Shown here one piece after another: positions 28,895 to 39,088 of a stretch of DNA of 64,000 nucleotides. Under the pieces are notes generated by a model, which was not told the origin of the DNA, made no database searches, and saw only the letters and a program-made list of their open reading frames with translations. This stretch comes from Mycobacterium asiaticum (lineage in GTDB: Bacteria; Actinomycetota; Actinomycetes; Mycobacteriales; Mycobacteriaceae): assembly GCF_001673635.1 (NCBI RefSeq), contig NZ_LZMH01000044.1, positions 1 through 64,000 of the forward strand, written 5' to 3'. Position numbers and translations under genes: made by a program. How positions within the stretch are numbered: position 1 is the stretch's first letter; the number at the start of each line of letters is the position of its first letter.

Positions 28895-29725
28895 TCATTC
28901 CGCTAGCTGCAGGCACACCGCCAGCGCTCCGGCACCGACATGCACCGCCAGCACCGGACCCAGCGGGGTTACGATCGCGGGATCACAGCCCGGCAGCCGT
29001 TCGGACAGTTCCGCCGCCAACTCCTGTGCGCCGTCGTGGTTACCGACGTGGTGGACGGCCAGCGCCGCGGGGCGCTCCCCCACCACCGCACAGATTTGGT
29101 CGATCAGCGCAGCGAGGGCTCCCTTGGCTGTTCTTATTCGTTGCGCCAGAACGAGTTTGCCGTCTTCGATATGCAGCAGTGGTTTGAGGGCGAGTGCGGT
29201 ACCCAGCCAGGCCTTGGCCCCGCCGATCCGTCCGCTGCGCCGCAGGTTGTCCAGCCGTTGCACGACCATGTACGCGTGCGTGCGGTCGACAGCGGCGGCC
29301 GCGGCCTTGGTGACGGCGTCCAAGTCGCCGCCGGCCGACGCCGCCTCGGCGGCGGTCAGCACCGCGAAACCGGTGCCCATCGCCGTCGATTTGGAATCGA
29401 CGACCCGTACCGCACCACCGAAATCCACGGCGACGCGTTCCGCCAGGCGGTAGGTTCCGGACAGGCCCGACGAAATATGCACTGCCACAACACCGTCGCC
29501 GTCGCTGTCGGCCAGGGCCTGCTGGTAAACGGCGCTCAGGTCGGCCGGGGTGGCCGCCGCCGTGGTCGCATGACGCTTGTGGATGTCCTCGGGGATGGCA
29601 TCGACGCCGTCGCGTAGGTCGGCATCGTCGAGCAAGATGTGCAGGGGCACTTCGCGAATGCGCCACCGGTCCCTTAGTTCGGCCGGCAGCCGCGAGGAGC
29701 TATCGGTGACCACCTGAACTGTCAA
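28895..29725 (-). CDS. DegV family fatty-acid-binding protein
   Basis: A 276-residue DegV protein. DegV proteins bind a fatty acid between two domains, and some act as FakB carriers for fatty-acid kinase. The N-terminal motif [10 protein letters not shown] and the GLSGTYR region contain the expected ligand-contact serines. It is the last gene of the nadD-rsfS-gpgP-octT-degV operon and overlaps octT by 4 bases (ATGA). It corresponds to Rv2417c. Its stop lies 10 bases from the convergent PE_PGRS stop, marking the backbone border of the lipid island. Confidence 0.9.
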   Translation of the reverse strand: MTVQVVTDSSSRLPAELRDRWRIREVPLHILLDDADLRDGVDAIPEDIHKRHATTAAATPADLSAVYQQALADSDGDGVVAVHISSGLSGTYRLAERVAVDFGGAVRVVDSKSTAMGTGFAVLTAAEAASAGGDLDAVTKAAAAAVDRTHAYMVVQRLDNLRRSGRIGGAKAWLGTALALKPLLHIEDGKLVLAQRIRTAKGALAALIDQICAVVGERPAALAVHHVGNHDGAQELAAELSERLPGCDPAIVTPLGPVLAVHVGAGALAVCLQLAE

Positions 29726-30474
29726 CCGCGCCGCTCCTCAGCGCTGGTCTGTAATGCTTCGGCCAGCGCCTTGAGCATCAGCTCCGCGACCGCCTGGTGT
29801 GCCTCGAAGTTCCAGTGAATGCCGTCGGGGTTGCCCCGCCCGCTCATGACCTCTTCGCCGACAGCGGCTTTGAGATCCACCAGCGGAACGTTGTGGGCCT
29901 GAGCCCATCCGGTGATCGCCGCGACGGTGCCCGCGCGGCCCTGATGCGCCTTGCCGTACGTCTCGGCGATGTGTACCGACGGCAGCGACGCCACGATTGG
30001 GATGCCAGGCCGATTGAAATCGATTGCGGCACGGGTTTGTTCGAGGTATTCCGCGGTCAGATGCGGCGGCAACGCCGGCCGGGCGATCGGCGAAAGCCGC
30101 GGCTGCAGCCAACCGTAGCCGTCCCGTACCCACCGGCGCAGCCAGGGCGGCCGGACATAGCGGATGAGCTCGCGCAGCGCGGTGGGCCAGACCGACGGCA
30201 GGGAATCCATTCCGCTGGTCGCGAAGATCACCGCGCCGGCCTTGGGCAGCGCCGCCCAGGCCCGCGGGTCCTGCGTTGCCGCCCACCACACGTCGCGGCA
30301 GGTCCAGCCGATCCGGCCGATCAGCTCGACGTCCCAATCTAATTGTGAAGCAACAATATTCGGCCAGATCCGCGGATCGTCGGCGGGCAGGCCGCCGGTG
30401 GGCCCGTAGTAGGACAGCGAATCGGCGAAGATCAGCAGTACGGGCCGTGCCTCGCGACCGGGATCAGAGGACAT
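29722..30474 (-). CDS. octT: Diglucosylglycerate octanoyltransferase (OctT), SGNH fold
   Basis: A 250-residue SGNH-type protein with FADSLSYYG as the nucleophile block and a late GIHWN block for the catalytic His. It matches Rv2418c OctT, which octanoylates diglucosylglycerate, an early step toward methylglucose lipopolysaccharide. Its neighbour gpgP supplies the glucosylglycerate precursor step, supporting the assignment. It overlaps gpgP by 11 bases and degV by 4 bases. Confidence 0.82.
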   Translation of the reverse strand: MSSDPGREARPVLLIFADSLSYYGPTGGLPADDPRIWPNIVASQLDWDVELIGRIGWTCRDVWWAATQDPRAWAALPKAGAVIFATSGMDSLPSVWPTALRELIRYVRPPWLRRWVRDGYGWLQPRLSPIARPALPPHLTAEYLEQTRAAIDFNRPGIPIVASLPSVHIAETYGKAHQGRAGTVAAITGWAQAHNVPLVDLKAAVGEEVMSGRGNPDGIHWNFEAHQAVAELMLKALAEALQTSAEERRG

Positions 30475-31135
30475 CGTTGGACACCTGCGCCGAAGCGTTC
30501 CACACGTCCAGGCGCCACCGGATGGCGTCGAAGTCCGCGCCCAGCGCGGAATGACCGGAAAGCTGCACCCAACTGGCGTTGCCCAGGCCGCCCAGGATCG
30601 GCCAGTTGTCCACCGGCAACCTCAACAGGCCGGCGGACAACGCCGCGATCAGCCCGCCGTGCGCGACGAGCACGATCGGCCGTTCCGGCTCGCCGGGTCC
30701 GCCCCAGTCCGGCGCCGCGGAAACCAGCTCGGTCACCAGCGGCACACTGCGGGCGGCCACGTCGACCCTGCTCTCGCCGCCGTGCGGTGCCCAGGTGGCA
30801 TCCTCGCGCCAGGCCAGTCGAGCACCCGGCGCTTCGGCATCGATCTGGGCATGGGTCATGCCCTGCCAATCACCGAGGTGCGTCTCGCGCAGCCGCGCGT
30901 CCACCCGCACCTGCATACCGGTGCGCTCCCCCAGCTTGACCGCCGTGTCATAGGCCCGCCGCAGATCCGACGACACGATCAGCAGCGGCTGGAGTTTGCC
31001 CAGCACCTCGGCCGCCGCGACGGCCTGGGCGCGGCCCAGCTCGCTCAGGTCCGTGTCGAGCTGGCCCTGCATCCGGCTGCCGAGGTTGTAGTCGGTCTGG
31101 CCGTGGCGCAACATCACCAACCGGCGCACCGTCAT
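30464..31135 (-). CDS. gpgP: Glucosyl-3-phosphoglycerate phosphatase
   Basis: A 223-residue histidine-phosphatase superfamily protein. The phospho-acceptor motif is LRHGQTDYN (residues about 8-16) and the second catalytic His is in VLVAHGG. It corresponds to Rv2419c GpgP, which dephosphorylates glucosyl-3-phosphoglycerate to glucosylglycerate. The ATG at 31135 overlaps the rsfS stop and replaces a longer frame beginning at 31195. Together with octT it forms a methylglucose-lipopolysaccharide precursor module inside an otherwise housekeeping operon. Confidence 0.88.
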   Translation of the reverse strand: MTVRRLVMLRHGQTDYNLGSRMQGQLDTDLSELGRAQAVAAAEVLGKLQPLLIVSSDLRRAYDTAVKLGERTGMQVRVDARLRETHLGDWQGMTHAQIDAEAPGARLAWREDATWAPHGGESRVDVAARSVPLVTELVSAAPDWGGPGEPERPIVLVAHGGLIAALSAGLLRLPVDNWPILGGLGNASWVQLSGHSALGADFDAIRWRLDVWNASAQVSNDVL

Positions 31136-31515
31136 TCCGGGGCCGCCTTGGGTGCGTCGCCCAGGTCCACCGGCACTATCGGGCAGTCGCTCCACAGCCG
31201 GTCCAGCGCGTAGAAGTTGCGGTCATCCTGGTGCTGGATGTGCACCACGATGTCGCGGTAGTCGAGCAGCGTCCAACGGCCCTCGCGGGCCCCCTCGCGA
31301 CGGGCCGGCTTGTAGCCCGCCTCGCGCATTTTTTCCTCGACCTCGTCGACGATCGCGTTGACCTGCCGTTCGTTGGACGCCGAGGCGATGACGAAGCAGT
31401 CGGTGATGACCAGCTGGCCAGAGACGTCGATGACGAGAACATCATCGGCCAATTTCGAGGCCGCGGCGGTTGCGGCCACCGTGGCCATGTCGATCGCTTC
31501 CTGATTTGCGCTCAT
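31132..31515 (-). CDS. rsfS: Ribosomal silencing factor RsfS
   Basis: A 127-residue RsfS/DUF143 protein that binds ribosomal protein L14 and blocks 30S-50S joining during starvation. The family core [20 protein letters not shown] and the [15 protein letters not shown] stretch are clear. The ATG at 31515 ([10 protein letters not shown]) overlaps the nadD stop as ATGA; the longer upstream frame is in nadD sequence. It lies between nadD and gpgP, as in M. tuberculosis. Confidence 0.92.
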   Translation of the reverse strand: MSANQEAIDMATVAATAAASKLADDVLVIDVSGQLVITDCFVIASASNERQVNAIVDEVEEKMREAGYKPARREGAREGRWTLLDYRDIVVHIQHQDDRNFYALDRLWSDCPIVPVDLGDAPKAAPE

Positions 31516-32174
31516 GTGCTGTTGCCGGCGGCCAGGCTGGGGGCGGCCGGATTTTCGCTCCTCTCGGGAGTCCGGTAGAGACGTCGCTTGGAGACGTACT
31601 GCACGACGCCGTCGGGCATCAGGTACCACAGCGGCCGACGTTCCTGCGCCCGCTGCCGGCAGTCGGTCGATGAGATCGCCAGCGCGGGGATTTCGTACAG
31701 GGCCAAGGTGCCCTCGTCCAGGTCACCGATGGCCTCGATGATGTGGTCGTTGCGCAGCTCGTAGCCCGGACGGCTGACACCGATGAAGCGGGCGAGGCCG
31801 AAAAGCTCCTCCCAGCCCTGCCAGGACAGGATGGAGGCCAGCGCGTCGGCACCGGTGATGAAGTACAGCTCGGAATCCGGGTTGAGGGTGTGCAGGTCGC
31901 GCAGCGTGTCCTTGGTGTAGGTGGGACCGCCGCGGTCGATGTCGACCCGACTCACCGAGAAGCGCGGGTTGGAGGCGGTGGCGATCACCGTCATCAGGTA
32001 GCGGTCCTCGGCGGCGGAGACGTGCCGATCCTTCTGCCAGGGTTGACCGCTGGGCACGAAAACGACTTCGTCGAGCTTGAACTTGTCGGCCACCTCGCTG
32101 GCAGCGACCAGGTGGCCGTAATGGATGGGATCGAACGTCCCACCCATAACTCCCAACCGGCGCTGCTTTTGCAT
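31512..32174 (-). CDS. nadD: Nicotinate-nucleotide adenylyltransferase
   Basis: A 220-residue nucleotidyltransferase that converts nicotinate mononucleotide and ATP to deamido-NAD. Motif [12 protein letters not shown] (about 11-22) and ISSTDCRQR (about 168-176) are the two conserved nucleotide-binding signatures. It is the first gene of the nadD-rsfS-gpgP-octT-degV operon, with a 132-base divergent gap to the next gene. Confidence 0.94.
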   Translation of the reverse strand: MQKQRRLGVMGGTFDPIHYGHLVAASEVADKFKLDEVVFVPSGQPWQKDRHVSAAEDRYLMTVIATASNPRFSVSRVDIDRGGPTYTKDTLRDLHTLNPDSELYFITGADALASILSWQGWEELFGLARFIGVSRPGYELRNDHIIEAIGDLDEGTLALYEIPALAISSTDCRQRAQERRPLWYLMPDGVVQYVSKRRLYRTPERSENPAAPSLAAGNST

Positions 32175-32306
32175 GGTTTGCCAGCTTACTGGAGGCTGCG
32201 ATCAGGCATTACAGCTCGCGGGGAGCAGTGGACGTCACGCGGTATTCGGCCCCTGGTGCGGCTCAATGCTCGGCGGTAACCCAACGGATCGTGTAGAAGA
32301 AGATCT

Positions 32307-33353
32307 GTGGAAAATGCGCCGTTGAGCTCGGTAGATCAAGCCAAAGCGTGGAAAGACGCCATGACCCGGCGCCTCTACACCCGCTCGGTTGTCACCGGGG
32401 AGATTTCGCTGCCCGCCGTCCCGAGCATGCTCGACGAGTACGTCGAGATGTGCAGTGGCATCTTCGCGGGCGTGGGCAGGAAGTTCAATGACGAGGAAAT
32501 CGCCCATCTGCGCACCGTGCTGCAGACCCAGTTGACCGAGGCGTATTCCATTTCCCACCGATCCAACATCGTCATCTCCTACAACGCCGCGGTCGGCCCG
32601 ACTTTGCACTATCAAGTGAGCACACGCTGGTTCAGCGTGGCCGAGGCCTATGACAACTGGGTCAGCACCCGCGAGCCGCCGCTTTTCGGCACCGAACCCG
32701 ACGCGAGGGTGTGGGCGCTGGCCAACGAAGCCGCGGACCCCAGCGCGCATCCGGTGCTCGATATCGGTGCCGGCACCGGGCGCAACGCCCTTCCGCTGGC
32801 ACGGCGCGGACATCCCGTGGACGTGGTGGAGATGACTCCGAAATTCGCCGAGATCATCCGGGCCGAAGCCCAGCGGGATGCGCTGGATCTGCGAGTGATC
32901 GTGCGCAACGTCTTCGAGACGACGGAAGATCTGCGAGAGGATTATCAACTGATCCTGCTCTCCGAGGTGGTGTCCGATTTCCGTACCACCGAGCAGTTGC
33001 GTGGCCTGTTCGAACTCGCCGCGCACTGCCTGGGCTCGGGCGGCCGGTTGGTGTTCAATGCGTTCTTACCCCGCCACGGTTACGAACTTGACGGCGTGGC
33101 ACGCGAATTCGGTCAGCAGGCGTACACCAGCATTTTCACCAGAGCGGAACTGTCGAACGCGGCGGCCGGGTTGCCGCTCGAGCTGGTGGGCGAGGACTCG
33201 GTGTACGAGTATGAGAAAGCGCACCTGCCGCCCGGCGCTTGGCCGCCCACCAGCTGGTACGCCGACTGGGTCAGCGGGCTCGACATCTTCCCGGTGGGAC
33301 GTGACGACAGCCCGATCGAGATGTCTTGGCTGGTGTTCCGCAAAACCCGCTGA
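32307..33353 (+). CDS. SAM-dependent methyltransferase-like protein (Rv2423-like)
   Basis: A 348-residue protein with a helical N-terminal third of unknown function and a class I methyltransferase domain. The SAM motif I is VLDIGAGTGRNALPLA (about 152-167), followed by an acidic residue after strand 2 (VDVVEMTP). The methyl acceptor is unknown. The start is a GTG at 32307 with a weak ribosome-binding site. It is divergent from nadD and convergent with the VWA gene. Confidence 0.75.
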   Translation: MENAPLSSVDQAKAWKDAMTRRLYTRSVVTGEISLPAVPSMLDEYVEMCSGIFAGVGRKFNDEEIAHLRTVLQTQLTEAYSISHRSNIVISYNAAVGPTLHYQVSTRWFSVAEAYDNWVSTREPPLFGTEPDARVWALANEAADPSAHPVLDIGAGTGRNALPLARRGHPVDVVEMTPKFAEIIRAEAQRDALDLRVIVRNVFETTEDLREDYQLILLSEVVSDFRTTEQLRGLFELAAHCLGSGGRLVFNAFLPRHGYELDGVAREFGQQAYTSIFTRAELSNAAAGLPLELVGEDSVYEYEKAHLPPGAWPPTSWYADWVSGLDIFPVGRDDSPIEMSWLVFRKTR

Positions 33354-33375
33354 CTGACGCGCTTGCCCCAGCGGC

Positions 33376-33429
33376 GAGCGTCACGCTGGCGTGGCGCTGG
33401 ACGTCGATCGCCACTCTGGCGTGACGCTC
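33376..33429. terminator. Inverted repeat between convergent genes
   Basis: GAGCGTCAC (33376-33384) pairs with GTGACGCTC (33421-33429), and GTGGCG (33391-33396) pairs with CGCCAC (33409-33414), separated by an internal mismatch. It lies exactly between two convergent stops and would form a long hairpin in either transcript. No U-tract is seen, as is common in mycobacteria. It could also be a dispersed repeat unit. Confidence 0.5.
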
Positions 33430-33438
33430 GGCGTCTGC

Positions 33439-34881
33439 TCAGACCGGCAGTAGCTGGTCGATGACCGCCGCCAGCTGCTTGGCCGACCGGCATTCGTGCA
33501 TCGTGATGACCTCTTCGTAGCGCGGCACCGCCGAATCCCCGCTACCCCAGAGGTGTTTGGGCTCGGGGTTGAGCCAATGCGCATGCCGGGCGGCCGTCAC
33601 CATGTCGGCCAGCACATCGACGGCCGGATTGCGATAGTTGGTGCGCCCGTCGCCCAGCACGAGCAGTGAACTGCGCGGCGACAGCACGTTGGGGTTGGCC
33701 TGCACGAACGAGACGAACGCGTTGCCGTAGTCGGAGTGTCCGTCCCGGGCAAACACGCCCGCCTCCCGGGTGATCCGCTGGATCGCCACGGCCAGGTCGG
33801 CCTCCGGGCCGAACATGTGGGTCACCTCGTCGGTGGTGTCGATGAACGCGAACACCCGCACCCGCGAAAACTGTTGGCGCAGAGCGTGTACCAGCAATAA
33901 AGTGAAGTGGCTGAACCCGGCGACCGAACCCGAGACATCGCACAGCACCACCAACTCCGGACGCGCGGGGCGCGGCTTCTTCAGCACCACGTCGATCGGC
34001 ACGCCACCGGTGGACATCGACTTGCGCAGCGTCTTGCGCAGGTCGATCGTGCCCGCGCGGGAACGACGGCGCCGGGCAGCGAGCCGAGTGGCCAGGGTGC
34101 GCGCCAGCGGGGCCACCACGCGGCGCATCTGCCGCAACTGGTCACCGGACGCTCGCAGGAATTCGACGTTCTCCGAGAGCTGGGGGATGCCGTACATCTG
34201 GACGTGGTCGCGACCCAACTGTTCGGCGGTGCGCCGCTTCGTCTCCGCGTCGACCATCCTGCGCAGCTGTGAGATCTTCTGTGCGGCAAGCGCCTTGGCG
34301 ATCTGTTCCTGGCTGGGCGAGGGTTCGTCACCGTAGGGGGCGAGCAGGCCGGCCAGTAGCTTGCCCTCCAATTCGTCCAGCGCCATGGCCTTGAGCGCTT
34401 GATACGACGAGAAGGACGGGCCCCGGCTGGAGTTGTATTTTCCGTAGGCCTCCACGATCCGGGCGATCATGCGCACCAGTCGCTCGTCCATGTCGGCCAG
34501 TTCGGGGTTCTCGTTCAGCAGATCCAAGAGCATCTGCCGCATTGCCTCGACGTCGTCGGGCGGCAGGCCGTCGGGGTCACCCGCCGCGTCGTCCTCGCTC
34601 ACCACTGCGCGGGCGCCCAGCGCTGCGGGGAACCACAGGTCGAACATCGCATCGTAGGTGTCCCGGTGATCCGGCCGGCGCAGCACCGCACACGCGATGC
34701 CCTCCCGCAACACCTCGCGGTCGCCCAGACCCAGCGTGGCCATCACCCGGCCGGCGTCCACCGTCTCCGACGGTCCCACCGAAATGCCGCTGGCGCGAAG
34801 GGCTTCCACGAAACCGACCAGATGACCGGGCAGCCCATGCGGGGCGAGCGGCCGGGACGGGCGGATACGGCGGGTGGCCAT
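33439..34881 (-). CDS. VWA-domain protein (CoxE-like, Rv2425c-like)
   Basis: A 480-residue protein with a helical N-terminal domain and a C-terminal von Willebrand A domain. The metal-ion-dependent adhesion motif DVSGS is in VVLCDVSGSVAGFS, near 320. It follows a MoxR-type AAA+ gene with a 1-base overlap. MoxR-VWA pairs act as metal-insertion or assembly chaperones in known cases (CoxD/CoxE), but no client gene is visible here. Confidence 0.85.
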   Translation of the reverse strand: MATRRIRPSRPLAPHGLPGHLVGFVEALRASGISVGPSETVDAGRVMATLGLGDREVLREGIACAVLRRPDHRDTYDAMFDLWFPAALGARAVVSEDDAAGDPDGLPPDDVEAMRQMLLDLLNENPELADMDERLVRMIARIVEAYGKYNSSRGPSFSSYQALKAMALDELEGKLLAGLLAPYGDEPSPSQEQIAKALAAQKISQLRRMVDAETKRRTAEQLGRDHVQMYGIPQLSENVEFLRASGDQLRQMRRVVAPLARTLATRLAARRRRSRAGTIDLRKTLRKSMSTGGVPIDVVLKKPRPARPELVVLCDVSGSVAGFSHFTLLLVHALRQQFSRVRVFAFIDTTDEVTHMFGPEADLAVAIQRITREAGVFARDGHSDYGNAFVSFVQANPNVLSPRSSLLVLGDGRTNYRNPAVDVLADMVTAARHAHWLNPEPKHLWGSGDSAVPRYEEVITMHECRSAKQLAAVIDQLLPV

Positions 34882-35756
34882 CAGTTCAGCCTTAACTCAC
34901 CGGCCGCGCGCTGCTGATCGGACTGGTGTTTGAGCACCACACCCAAAGTGGCGGCGACGACGGCGTCGTCGATGGTGTCCAGTCCCAGCGCGAGCAGCGT
35001 GCGTCCCCAGTCGATGGTCTCGGCGATCGACGGCACCTTCTTGAGTTGCATGCCGCGCAGTACCCCGATGATCCGCACCAATTCCTCGGCGAGGTGCTGG
35101 GGCAGTTCGGGAACCCGGGACAACAGAATGCGCCGTTCCAGCTCTGGGGTCGGGAAGTCGATGTGCAGGAACAGGCAGCGGCGCTTGAGCGCCTCGGAGA
35201 GCTCGCGGGTGGCGTTGGAAGTCAGCACCACCAACGGCGTGCGGGTAGCGGTGATGGTGCCCAATTCTGGGACGGTGACGGCGAAGTCGGAAAGGACCTC
35301 CAACAGCAGGCCTTCGATTTCGATGTCGGCCTTGTCGGTCTCGTCGATCAGCAGGACGGTCGGTTCGGTGCGGCGGATCGCGGTCAGCAGCGGACGCTGC
35401 AGCAGGAACTCTTCGCTGAACACGTCGTCCTTGGTGGCCTCCCAGTCGCCCGAGCCGGCCTGGATGCGCAAGATCTGCTTGGCGTGGTTCCACTCATACA
35501 GGGCGCGGGCCTCGTCGACGCCCTCATAGCACTGCAGCCGGACCAGCCCCGATCCGGTGGCCTGCGCTACGGCGCGGGCCAGTTCGGTCTTGCCGACCCC
35601 GGCCGGACCTTCCACCAGCAACGGTTTGCCGAGCCGGTCAGCCAGGAAAACCGCTGTCGCGGTGGCGGTGTCGGGAAGGTAACCGGTCTCGGCGAGCCGT
35701 CGCGAAACGTCGGCGATGTCGGCGAACAGCGGCACAGGCCGTGCGGGCACGCTCAT
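34881..35756 (-). CDS. MoxR-type AAA+ ATPase (Rv2426c-like)
   Basis: A 291-residue AAA+ ATPase. Walker A is GPAGVGKTEL and Walker B is VLLIDETDKAD; the sensor-1 Asn is in VVLTSNATRELSE. The ATG at 35756 (MSVPARPVPL) is preferred to one 18 codons upstream, which has no supporting features. It forms a two-gene unit with the VWA protein, overlapping at its stop, and starts 14 bases after proA. MoxR ATPases typically remodel partner proteins with VWA co-factors. Confidence 0.88.
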   Translation of the reverse strand: MSVPARPVPLFADIADVSRRLAETGYLPDTATATAVFLADRLGKPLLVEGPAGVGKTELARAVAQATGSGLVRLQCYEGVDEARALYEWNHAKQILRIQAGSGDWEATKDDVFSEEFLLQRPLLTAIRRTEPTVLLIDETDKADIEIEGLLLEVLSDFAVTVPELGTITATRTPLVVLTSNATRELSEALKRRCLFLHIDFPTPELERRILLSRVPELPQHLAEELVRIIGVLRGMQLKKVPSIAETIDWGRTLLALGLDTIDDAVVAATLGVVLKHQSDQQRAAGELRLN

Positions 35757-35770
35757 TGAGTCTCCTAGGT

Positions 35771-37018
35771 TTAGGCCGGACGGGTTTGGCCGGAGCCCCA
35801 CACGATCCATTTGGTCGAGGTCAATTCCGGCAGCCCCATCGGGCCGCGGGCGTGCAGTTTCTGGGTGGAGATGCCGATCTCGGCGCCGAACCCGAATTGC
35901 TCGCCGTCGGTGAAGGCGGTGGAAGCGTTGACCATCACCGCGGCCGCATCGACCTGTTCGGTGAACCGCTGTGCCGCAGCAAGGTTCGTCGTCACGATGG
36001 CTTCGGTGTGCCCGGTGCCGTATTCGTTGATGTGGGCAATGGCGGCGTCCACGCCGTCGACCACGGCGACCGCGATGTCCATCGCAAGGTACTCGCGGCG
36101 CAGGTCGTCCTCACCCGCATCGGTGTGCACGGCGACGCCGGCGCCTTGCAGCGCGCCCAGCAGCCGGGGCATCGCCTCGTCGGCGATCGCGGCATCGACC
36201 AGCAGGGTCTCGGCGGCGTTGCACACACTCGGTCGACGAGTCTTGGAGTTGAGCAGGATCCGCTCGGCGACGTCCAGGTCGGCGGATTCGTGCACGTACA
36301 CGTGGCAGTTGCCGACGCCGGTCTCGATGGTCGGAATCTGCGCGTCGCGCACCACCGCCTCGATGAGGCCCGCGCCGCCGCGGGGAATCGCGACGTCGAC
36401 CAGGCCGCGGGCCTGGATCAGGTGGGTGACCGTCGCGCGGTCGGACGATGAGAGCAGTTGGACCGCGTCGGCCGGCAGATCCTGACCGGTCAAGGCCTCG
36501 CGCAGCACCTCGACCAGCGCCTCGTTGGACCGCGCCGCCGAGGAGCTGCCGCGCAGCAGGGCCGCGTTGCCGGATTTCAGCGTCAGGCCGAAGGCATCGA
36601 CCGTGACGTTCGGGCGGCCCTCGTAGATCATTCCGACCACGCCGAGCGGAACTCGCTGCTGACGGAGCTGCAGCCCATTCGGCAGGGTGGATCCGCGCAA
36701 CACCTGACCGACCGGGTCGGGCAGCCCGGCGACCTGCCGCAGCCCCGCGGCGATGCCGTCGACCCGCTGCGGGTTCAGTGCCAGCCGGTCGAGCATCGCG
36801 TTGGGGGTGTCGGCGTCGCGCGCGGCGTTCAGGTCCTCGGCGTTGGCGGCCAGGATCCGGTCGACGTTGGCCAGGATCGCGTCGGCGGCGGCGTGCAGCG
36901 CGCGGTCTTTGGCCGCGGTCGGTACGGAAGCCAGGAAGCGGGCCGCCACTCGGGCACGGCGGGCGGCGTCATGCACCTCTTTGCGCAGATCGGGAAGCGC
37001 AGGTGCGTGCAAACTCAT
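35771..37018 (-). CDS. proA: Gamma-glutamyl phosphate reductase
   Basis: A 415-residue enzyme for the second step of proline synthesis, reducing gamma-glutamyl phosphate to glutamate semialdehyde with NADPH. The catalytic Cys is in [13 protein letters not shown], near 270. The start ATG at 37018 ([11 protein letters not shown]) fits family length; an upstream in-frame ATG adds 11 unlikely residues. The first-step gene proB is about 13 kb away in this window, a split also seen in M. tuberculosis. Confidence 0.94.
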   Translation of the reverse strand: MSLHAPALPDLRKEVHDAARRARVAARFLASVPTAAKDRALHAAADAILANVDRILAANAEDLNAARDADTPNAMLDRLALNPQRVDGIAAGLRQVAGLPDPVGQVLRGSTLPNGLQLRQQRVPLGVVGMIYEGRPNVTVDAFGLTLKSGNAALLRGSSSAARSNEALVEVLREALTGQDLPADAVQLLSSSDRATVTHLIQARGLVDVAIPRGGAGLIEAVVRDAQIPTIETGVGNCHVYVHESADLDVAERILLNSKTRRPSVCNAAETLLVDAAIADEAMPRLLGALQGAGVAVHTDAGEDDLRREYLAMDIAVAVVDGVDAAIAHINEYGTGHTEAIVTTNLAAAQRFTEQVDAAAVMVNASTAFTDGEQFGFGAEIGISTQKLHARGPMGLPELTSTKWIVWGSGQTRPA

Positions 37019-37061
37019 TGATCCAGGGTATCGGCATGCGCGCCGATTCACGCAGCGTGGG

Positions 37062-37574
37062 TCAGCCGGACTTAGTCCTCCACCACTGATAGAGGCCGTC
37101 CATGTCGGCGCCGACGATCATGGCGACCCTGAGTTTGGATTCGTCGCTCCATACGACGATCGGATGCGTGACCGAATTCAGGGTCATGGTGGCGCATTCC
37201 ACCTGCCCGCCGGTCTTGCCGCTGCTGCCGTACGTCCAGGGCCCCGGCGACACCTGGTTGCCCGGGCAGGACGACTGGATGGTCATCTTGTCGCCGCCGA
37301 CCTGTTTGAAGCTCGCCTGCATGTCGTCGGGGTTACCGAACAGCCCGAAAGCCGCCTCGCTGGGTCCGCCGGACACGGTGCTCTCGTCGCAGGTGACCTT
37401 TTCCACTGCGGGCGCCTTCGCCGGCTTGACCTGGCAATTGCTGGACGAAAAGCCCTCGGGCAGCATTCCCATCAGTTTGCTCGGATCCGCCGAAGCGGTC
37501 GGCGGGTGGCCGGCCGCGGGGACGAGGACAGCTGCAACGCAGAGCAACTCGGCGGAGGTCTTCAAAAGCGACAT
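37062..37574 (-). CDS. Small secreted protein of unknown function
   Basis: A 170-residue protein with a classical signal peptide (about 1-32, ending near ASA) and a mature part holding four cysteines (SSNCQ, VTCDE, SSCPG, VECAT), which suggests two disulfide bonds. GGAAGG lies 9 bases before the ATG. I do not recognise the family. In M. tuberculosis the matching interval holds ahpC, ahpD and PE25-PPE41; only this gene stands here. Its stop is 43 bases upstream of proA, so it may be co-transcribed with it. Confidence 0.75.
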   Translation of the reverse strand: MSLLKTSAELLCVAAVLVPAAGHPPTASADPSKLMGMLPEGFSSSNCQVKPAKAPAVEKVTCDESTVSGGPSEAAFGLFGNPDDMQASFKQVGGDKMTIQSSCPGNQVSPGPWTYGSSGKTGGQVECATMTLNSVTHPIVVWSDESKLRVAMIVGADMDGLYQWWRTKSG

Positions 37575-37684
37575 GGCAAACAACCTTCCGTCTGTACGGC
37601 TCGGGCGCTGAATTGTGTGGCAAACGATAACGCGAAGTACCGGCACACTGGGGAGGATTGTTCAGAAAACCCGATCGACCCCGT

Positions 37685-39088
37685 TCAGCTCACCGGCTGG
37701 CGCTGGGTCACCCGCTTTGCCTTGCGCTGCCGCTCCTCGATCAGCCGACCCAGGTCCTGTAGCAGCAGCGGCTTGTCCATCACGATTTGCTCGATGTGTT
37801 CGCGGTCGATCTCGAGCGCGGTGACCTCTTCCAGCGCGTAGGCGGCGGCCACGTTGCGTTGCCTAGTCAGCGCGGTGATCCCGATGAACGAACCCTCGTC
37901 GAGCGTGGTCACGGGAACTTCGACACCGTCCTCGTCGGTGACGGTCAGCCGCACACTCCCCGCGACCAGGAACGTCATCACCGTGGGGATCGCCCCGGCG
38001 TACTGCACCTTCTCGTCGGCGCCGTACCTCACGATCCGGGCGTAGGGGGCGAGGAACTGCTGATCGGCGAGGGTGAGGCGGAGTTCGGTCGCGACCACCG
38101 TGCGCAACGCCTGCCGGACCCGTTCGGACGTCGAGAAGTCGTCATCCGCGCCGTCCAGATGCAGCTCCTGCCGGCGCGCGGCGTACCAGACCCAGCGCAG
38201 GAACGTCGCCTCGGTGTCTCCTGCGTCCGACGGCGAACCAACCCTGATCGTGGTGCGGTATTCGCCACCACCCAGCGCTACCGAGGTCGGTACCGTGCCG
38301 GGCTGGATCAGCGGCAGCCCGCTGGCCACGAACGACAACATCGCGCACACCTTGTCGGGCGGATCCGAGGTAGCGAAGGTGGTGGTGATCGCGACCTTGT
38401 GCGGGCCGGCGGGACGGCTGAGATTGGTGAAGGCGGTCGTGGCCAGCATCGAATTCGGCATGATCCGCATGCCGCTTCCGGTCTGGATGTGCACGGCGCG
38501 CCAGTTCACCTCGACAACTCGTCCCCGCGCGGACTGCGTGTCCAGCCAATCGTTGATCCGGAAGGGCTGCTCGAAGAGCATGAACAAGCCCGAGACGATC
38601 TGACCGACCGAGTTCTGCAGCATCAGGCCGATCACCACCGAGGTGATTCCGAGCGCGGTGAACACACCGCCGACCCGCACCCCCCAGATGTAGGACAGGA
38701 TCACCGCCAGGCCCAGCCCGATCAGCGCGAAGCGGCCGACATCTAGGAAGATCGCCGGAACCCGCTTGCGCCAACTGTCTTCAGGAGCGCCTTCGAACAC
38801 CGTGGCGTTGAGACCGGACAGCAGCAGCACCAGGACCAGGAACCCGAACACCGTCGTCAGGAGTCGCACCGGGACGTCGCCCGCCGAGATTTGCGACGCC
38901 TTCACCAGCAACAGCAGCAACGCCCCGAGCGGTAGCAACCAGTTACGCACCATGCCGACCTGTCGGGCCAGTCGGCTGCGTCTTCTGAGCAGCGTGTGGT
39001 GCAGCTCGGTGAGCAGGATCAGTCCGGCCGGGAAGCCGACCGCTACCGCGATCGCCCAATAGAACCAGGAGGAATGCAACGGATTCAT
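37685..39088 (-). CDS. MscS-family channel with C-terminal cyclic-nucleotide-binding-like domain
   Basis: A 467-residue membrane protein resembling Rv2434c. About four N-terminal helices (1-170) precede the MscS pore helix and beta domain (SVGQIVSGLFMLFEQPFRIND; IMPNSMLATTAFTN). A cNMP-binding-like domain occupies about 335-450. The phosphate-binding cassette is degenerate (EGSFIGITAL and RNVAAA in place of the usual GE-AL and R-A), so cyclic-nucleotide binding is uncertain. Its ATG overlaps the stop of the cyclase-like gene upstream, so the two are translated as a pair. It probably gates ions in response to membrane tension or a cytosolic ligand. Confidence 0.85.
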   Translation of the reverse strand: MNPLHSSWFYWAIAVAVGFPAGLILLTELHHTLLRRRSRLARQVGMVRNWLLPLGALLLLLVKASQISAGDVPVRLLTTVFGFLVLVLLLSGLNATVFEGAPEDSWRKRVPAIFLDVGRFALIGLGLAVILSYIWGVRVGGVFTALGITSVVIGLMLQNSVGQIVSGLFMLFEQPFRINDWLDTQSARGRVVEVNWRAVHIQTGSGMRIMPNSMLATTAFTNLSRPAGPHKVAITTTFATSDPPDKVCAMLSFVASGLPLIQPGTVPTSVALGGGEYRTTIRVGSPSDAGDTEATFLRWVWYAARRQELHLDGADDDFSTSERVRQALRTVVATELRLTLADQQFLAPYARIVRYGADEKVQYAGAIPTVMTFLVAGSVRLTVTDEDGVEVPVTTLDEGSFIGITALTRQRNVAAAYALEEVTALEIDREHIEQIVMDKPLLLQDLGRLIEERQRKAKRVTQRQPVS

